Origin: Oscillospiraceae bacterium
GTDB lineage: Bacteria > Bacillota > Clostridia > Oscillospirales > Ruminococcaceae
Length of the DNA: 16,517 nucleotides
Direction of reading: 5' to 3'
NCBI GenBank assembly: GCA_017483405.1
Contig: JAFUWP010000117.1
Span: 1-16,517, forward strand
Shown here in pieces: positions 14,665 to 16,517 of the stretch; within the stretch, counting starts at the first letter, position 1, and the number at the start of each line of letters is the position of its first letter. The notes under the pieces are model-generated. The model made no database searches and had not been told where the DNA came from. It saw only the letters and a list, made by a program, of their open reading frames with translations. The position numbers and the translations under genes were made by a program.

Positions 14665-14700
14665 AAATCAGGAGCACAGCTTTTAAGGCTGTACTCCTGA
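14663..14700 (-). terminator. Terminator of the dtxR-like/PPTase operon, overlapping the gene end
   Basis: Reading the minus strand, TCAGGAGTACAGC (complement of 14688-14700) pairs with GCTGTGCTCCTGA (complement of 14668-14680), 13 positions with one mismatch, and then TTTTT (14663-14667). The stop codon of the PPTase gene (14683-14685) lies in the hairpin loop, and the last codons form the 5' arm. Confidence 0.88.
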
Positions 14701-15270
14701 ACGAAGAACGCACACACTGATGCTATAATCTTCATAAGGTATCTGACAGAAATCGGCATCTTTCCGACTGCAAAGAACTGTATCCGCTTCAAAAGAAAAG
14801 CTGACTTCCTGCATCGGAAAGCCGATACCTCTGCCGATTGCCTTGACATAAGATTCTTTCAGTGTCCAGATTTTTGTGAAAAGCTTATCGGGTTCAGCCG
14901 ATTCTGAAAGCAGTTGCTGTTCTTCGGGAGAAAAGACCCTCCGGACAACTGCCGGACGCATCTCCCGAACCGATTCGGCATCGACACCGCATTCACGCTC
15001 GGAAAGCAGACAGACTGCCAGTCCGGTGCAGTGGCTCAGATTGAAATAAATTTCCGGATAGTGCCGGAAATACGGCTTCTGATATTCCAGATAATCCAGA
15101 ACAAGATTTTGCTCTGAAATCTGTATCTGTCTGGATTCAGCATATTTCTGAACAGCCGATTTTAATAACGCGTGTGCAGTTTCATGTTCTGATTTCCGGC
15201 TTCGCTCCGGCACGGGACAGACGTACAGAGAGCCGAACTGCTCCGGAATCTTGATTTCTTTGATTTTCAT
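14683..15270 (-). CDS. 4'-phosphopantetheinyl transferase, Sfp type
   Basis: Transfers the phosphopantetheine arm of coenzyme A to a conserved Ser of carrier proteins in fatty acid, polyketide or nonribosomal peptide synthases. At 195 aa it is on the short side for Sfp (about 220-230). Motifs: FNLSHC (76-81), GVDAE (95-99) with Mg ligands D97 and E99, FSPEE (113-117), and WTLKESYVKAIGRG (135-148) holding the WxxKExxxK signature with E139. All expected catalytic residues are there. It starts 2 bases after the stop of the metal-repressor gene and so is cotranscribed with it. No carrier protein or synthase gene is visible nearby. The ATG has no separate strong ribosome site beyond the end of the upstream gene, suggesting translational coupling. 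Start choice is moderately sure. Confidence 0.92.
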   Translation of the reverse strand: MKIKEIKIPEQFGSLYVCPVPERSRKSEHETAHALLKSAVQKYAESRQIQISEQNLVLDYLEYQKPYFRHYPEIYFNLSHCTGLAVCLLSERECGVDAESVREMRPAVVRRVFSPEEQQLLSESAEPDKLFTKIWTLKESYVKAIGRGIGFPMQEVSFSFEADTVLCSRKDADFCQIPYEDYSISVCVLRSGVQP

Positions 15271-15272
15271 GA

Positions 15273-15659
15273 TTACAGCCTCGTTTCGTAGCCTTTCTCT
15301 GTCATATAGGAACGCAGTCTCAGGAAGGTTTCTTCACTGATGACATGTTCAATCCGGCAGGCATCTTTTTCGGCGGTGACGGGATTCACACCGAGTTCCT
15401 TCTCGAAGAAATCCGTAATCAGCGTATGTCGGCTGTAAATATCCGTTGCTTTCTGCAAGCCGGTTTTGGTGAGTTTGATTTGTCCGTCTTCTGCCATCGT
15501 AATCAGACCGGCTTCTCTGAGAAGTTTCATTGCCCGACTGATGCTTGCTTTGGAATAATTCAGTTCTGTAGCAATATCAATCGAACGGATAAAGTCTTTC
15601 TTCTTGCTGAGAAGATATATCGTTTCGAGATAATCTTCTCCGGATTCGTGTAACGGCAT
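15273..15659 (-). CDS. DtxR/MntR-family metal-dependent transcriptional repressor
   Basis: A 128-aa metalloregulator. The winged helix-turn-helix spans residues 1-70 (ESGEDYLETIYLLSKK, then DIATELNYSKASISRAMKLL as HTH), followed by a helical dimer domain; the C-terminal SH3-like domain of DtxR is absent, as in MntR. Putative metal ligands by alignment from memory: D9 and E12 (MntR D8, E11), H78 (MntR H77), C101, E104 and H105. Position 101 is Cys as in DtxR/IdeR (C102), where MntR has Glu, so the site mixes features of iron and manganese sensors. AAGGAG (complement of 15668-15673) lies 8 bases before the ATG. Inverted repeats in its promoter and leader suggest autoregulation. Usual role: repress metal uptake genes when Fe(II) or Mn(II) is plentiful. 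Confidence 0.92.
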   Translation of the reverse strand: MPLHESGEDYLETIYLLSKKKDFIRSIDIATELNYSKASISRAMKLLREAGLITMAEDGQIKLTKTGLQKATDIYSRHTLITDFFEKELGVNPVTAEKDACRIEHVISEETFLRLRSYMTEKGYETRL

Positions 15660-15678
15660 AATACATGCTCCTTTCTGG

Positions 15679-15694
15679 ATGTAAAAAAATACAT
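15679..15694. promoter_or_regulatory. Inverted repeat in the leader of the metal-repressor gene
   Basis: ATGTA (15679-15683) and TACAT (15690-15694) form an inverted repeat around six A. It lies between the predicted transcription start (about 15702) and the ribosome site. A second repeat, TGATA (15699-15703) and TATCA (15713-15717), overlaps the -10 box. Either could be the repressor's own operator; neither matches the classical DtxR or MntR box closely. Confidence 0.45.
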
Positions 15695-15708
15695 TTGATG
15701 ATATTTAT

Positions 15709-15737
15709 ATTTTATCACATCTGACCAGAAAAATCAA
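15709..15737 (-). promoter_or_regulatory. Promoter of the metal-repressor/PPTase operon
   Basis: On the minus strand, TTGATT (complement of 15732-15737) is followed after 17 bases by TAAAAT (complement of 15709-15714). Predicted start is near 15702. Confidence 0.6.
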
Positions 15738-15795
15738 CCGTAAATCAATTATTTTATCTTAAAAAATTTTAAATTCTCAAGGAGGGATATTTTTT

Positions 15796-16517
15796 ATGAA
15801 TTCTGCACTTGATGTACAGCATATTTCAAAAAGCTACGGAAAAAAACAAGCCGTCAAAGACGTATCGTTCCGGATTCAGGAAGGCGAAATCTTCGGCCTG
15901 ATGGGCATGAACGGTGCTGGCAAGACAACCATCCTCCGGATGCTGGCAACTCTGCTCCGTCCGGATGCCGGTGATGCGCTCATCGCCGGAACCAGCATCG
16001 TTCAGAATCCCGAAAAAGTCCGCGCATATATCAGCTATCTGCCGGATGAAGCAGGGGCTTACAAAACCATGACCGGAAAAAATTATCTGAAATTCATCGC
16101 CGGATTGTATTTCAAAGACGAAAAAGAACAGAAAGAATGTGTGGCTCTGGGGGAGGAAATCTGCGGTCTTGGAGATGCCCTTTCACGGAAAATCAACACT
16201 TACAGCCGCGGCATGACCCGAAAACTTGTCCTCGCCCGAACTGTTATGACAAAACCGAAACTGGCCATTCTGGACGAGCCGACCAGTGGTTTGGATGTTC
16301 TGAATTCTCTGGACATCAGAAAAACCATCCGCAGATGTGCCGAAGAATACCGTGAGGCAGGCGACTCGATGCTGATGGCCGCCTCCCTTGCGTCTCTGGT
16401 TCCAATCTACAATTCCTGGGGGAGGTATGATGAGTCGGCCCGTTTGATATCCCAGTACGACCGTCTTCCTTCCCGTCTGCTTGACGATTCCCGCGTGCGC
16501 AAGGGCCGTGAGATCCA
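15796..16517 (+). CDS. ABC transporter ATP-binding protein, N-terminal part; 3' end probably foreign sequence
   Basis: The ATG at 15796 has GGAGGG (15781-15786) 9 bases upstream. The frame is open to the window end. Residues 1-189 are a typical ABC ATPase: Walker A GMNGAGKT (37-44), a Q-loop-like region near YLPDE (81-85), signature SRGMTRKL (137-144, a variant of LSGGQ as in NatA-type exporters), Walker B LAILDEP (156-162) and D-loop SGLD (164-167). The next expected part, the switch His after EEYREAG, is missing: from residue 190 (base 16363) the sequence no longer resembles an ABC protein and G+C rises (about 58% against 48% in a sampled ABC line). I take 15796-16362 as genuine. Probable role is an ATPase of a two-component exporter, whose membrane gene would follow. 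The divergent metal repressor does not by itself define the substrate. Confidence 0.88.
   Translation, partial: MNSALDVQHISKSYGKKQAVKDVSFRIQEGEIFGLMGMNGAGKTTILRMLATLLRPDAGDALIAGTSIVQNPEKVRAYISYLPDEAGAYKTMTGKNYLKFIAGLYFKDEKEQKECVALGEEICGLGDALSRKINTYSRGMTRKLVLARTVMTKPKLAILDEPTSGLDVLNSLDIRKTIRRCAEEYREAGDSMLMAASLASLVPIYNSWGRYDESARLISQYDRLPSRLLDDSRVRKGREI
16363..16517 (+). other. Sequence of different character at contig end, candidate chimeric junction
   Basis: From about 16363 the translation in the ABC frame (MLMAASLASLVPIYNSWGRY and on to YDRLPSRLLDDSRV) has no ABC features. It looks like part of a helical, TPR-like protein, with third codon positions mostly G or C. The frame stays open, which could be chance over 155 bases. 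Assembly misjoin or a read-level chimera is the simplest reading; a genuine recombination point is possible. Confidence 0.6.

Overview
The window looks like chromosome of a fibre-degrading, low-to-mid G+C Gram-positive bacterium of the Ruminococcus type (Oscillospiraceae). Evidence: a secreted pectin lyase ends in a type I dockerin (the cellulosome anchoring module), the glycogen operon has the Firmicutes glgB-glgC-glgD-glgA order including the inactive GlgD paralogue, Shine-Dalgarno sites are strong (AGGAGG type), and several promoters match the sigma-A consensus exactly. The genus is inferred from architecture; no database search was possible.

Layout. 1-4570 (+): glycogen synthesis operon, with the 3' end of glgB, then glgC, glgD and glgA (TTG start), closed by a strong bidirectional hairpin. 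4695-8468 (-): one very large exported enzyme with signal peptide, PL1 pectate lyase, PL9 pectate lyase, probable pectin-binding module (CBM77-like) and dockerin, joined by Thr-rich linkers. 8469-8937: divergent control region with a promoter on each strand and several inverted repeats. 8938-11389 (+): a small XRE regulator overlapping a 729-aa regulator that joins a LacI-type sugar sensor, a degenerate GGDEF domain and an AraC DNA-binding domain. These are natural candidates to control the pectinase. 11657-12575: a second XRE repressor (-) divergent from a consensus promoter that drives two tiny, apparently paralogous proteins (68 and 55 aa); this is the least explained cassette. 12710-14218 (+): a cytoplasmic SGNH/sialate-O-acetylesterase-like carbohydrate esterase. 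14248-14664 (+): an AT-rich orphan gene. 14683-15659 (-): a DtxR/MntR-type metal repressor and an Sfp-type phosphopantetheinyl transferase in one operon. 15796-end (+): the N-terminal part of an ABC transporter ATPase, whose reading frame changes character near 16363, probably at a chimeric contig end.

How it may work together: the pectinase cuts homogalacturonan outside the cell and docks on a scaffoldin; the divergent sensor regulator could read a released sugar; the cytoplasmic esterase could deacetylate imported oligosaccharides; and surplus glucose units could be stored through the glg operon. These links come from gene order and are inference. I saw no tRNA, rRNA, CRISPR array or insertion sequence.
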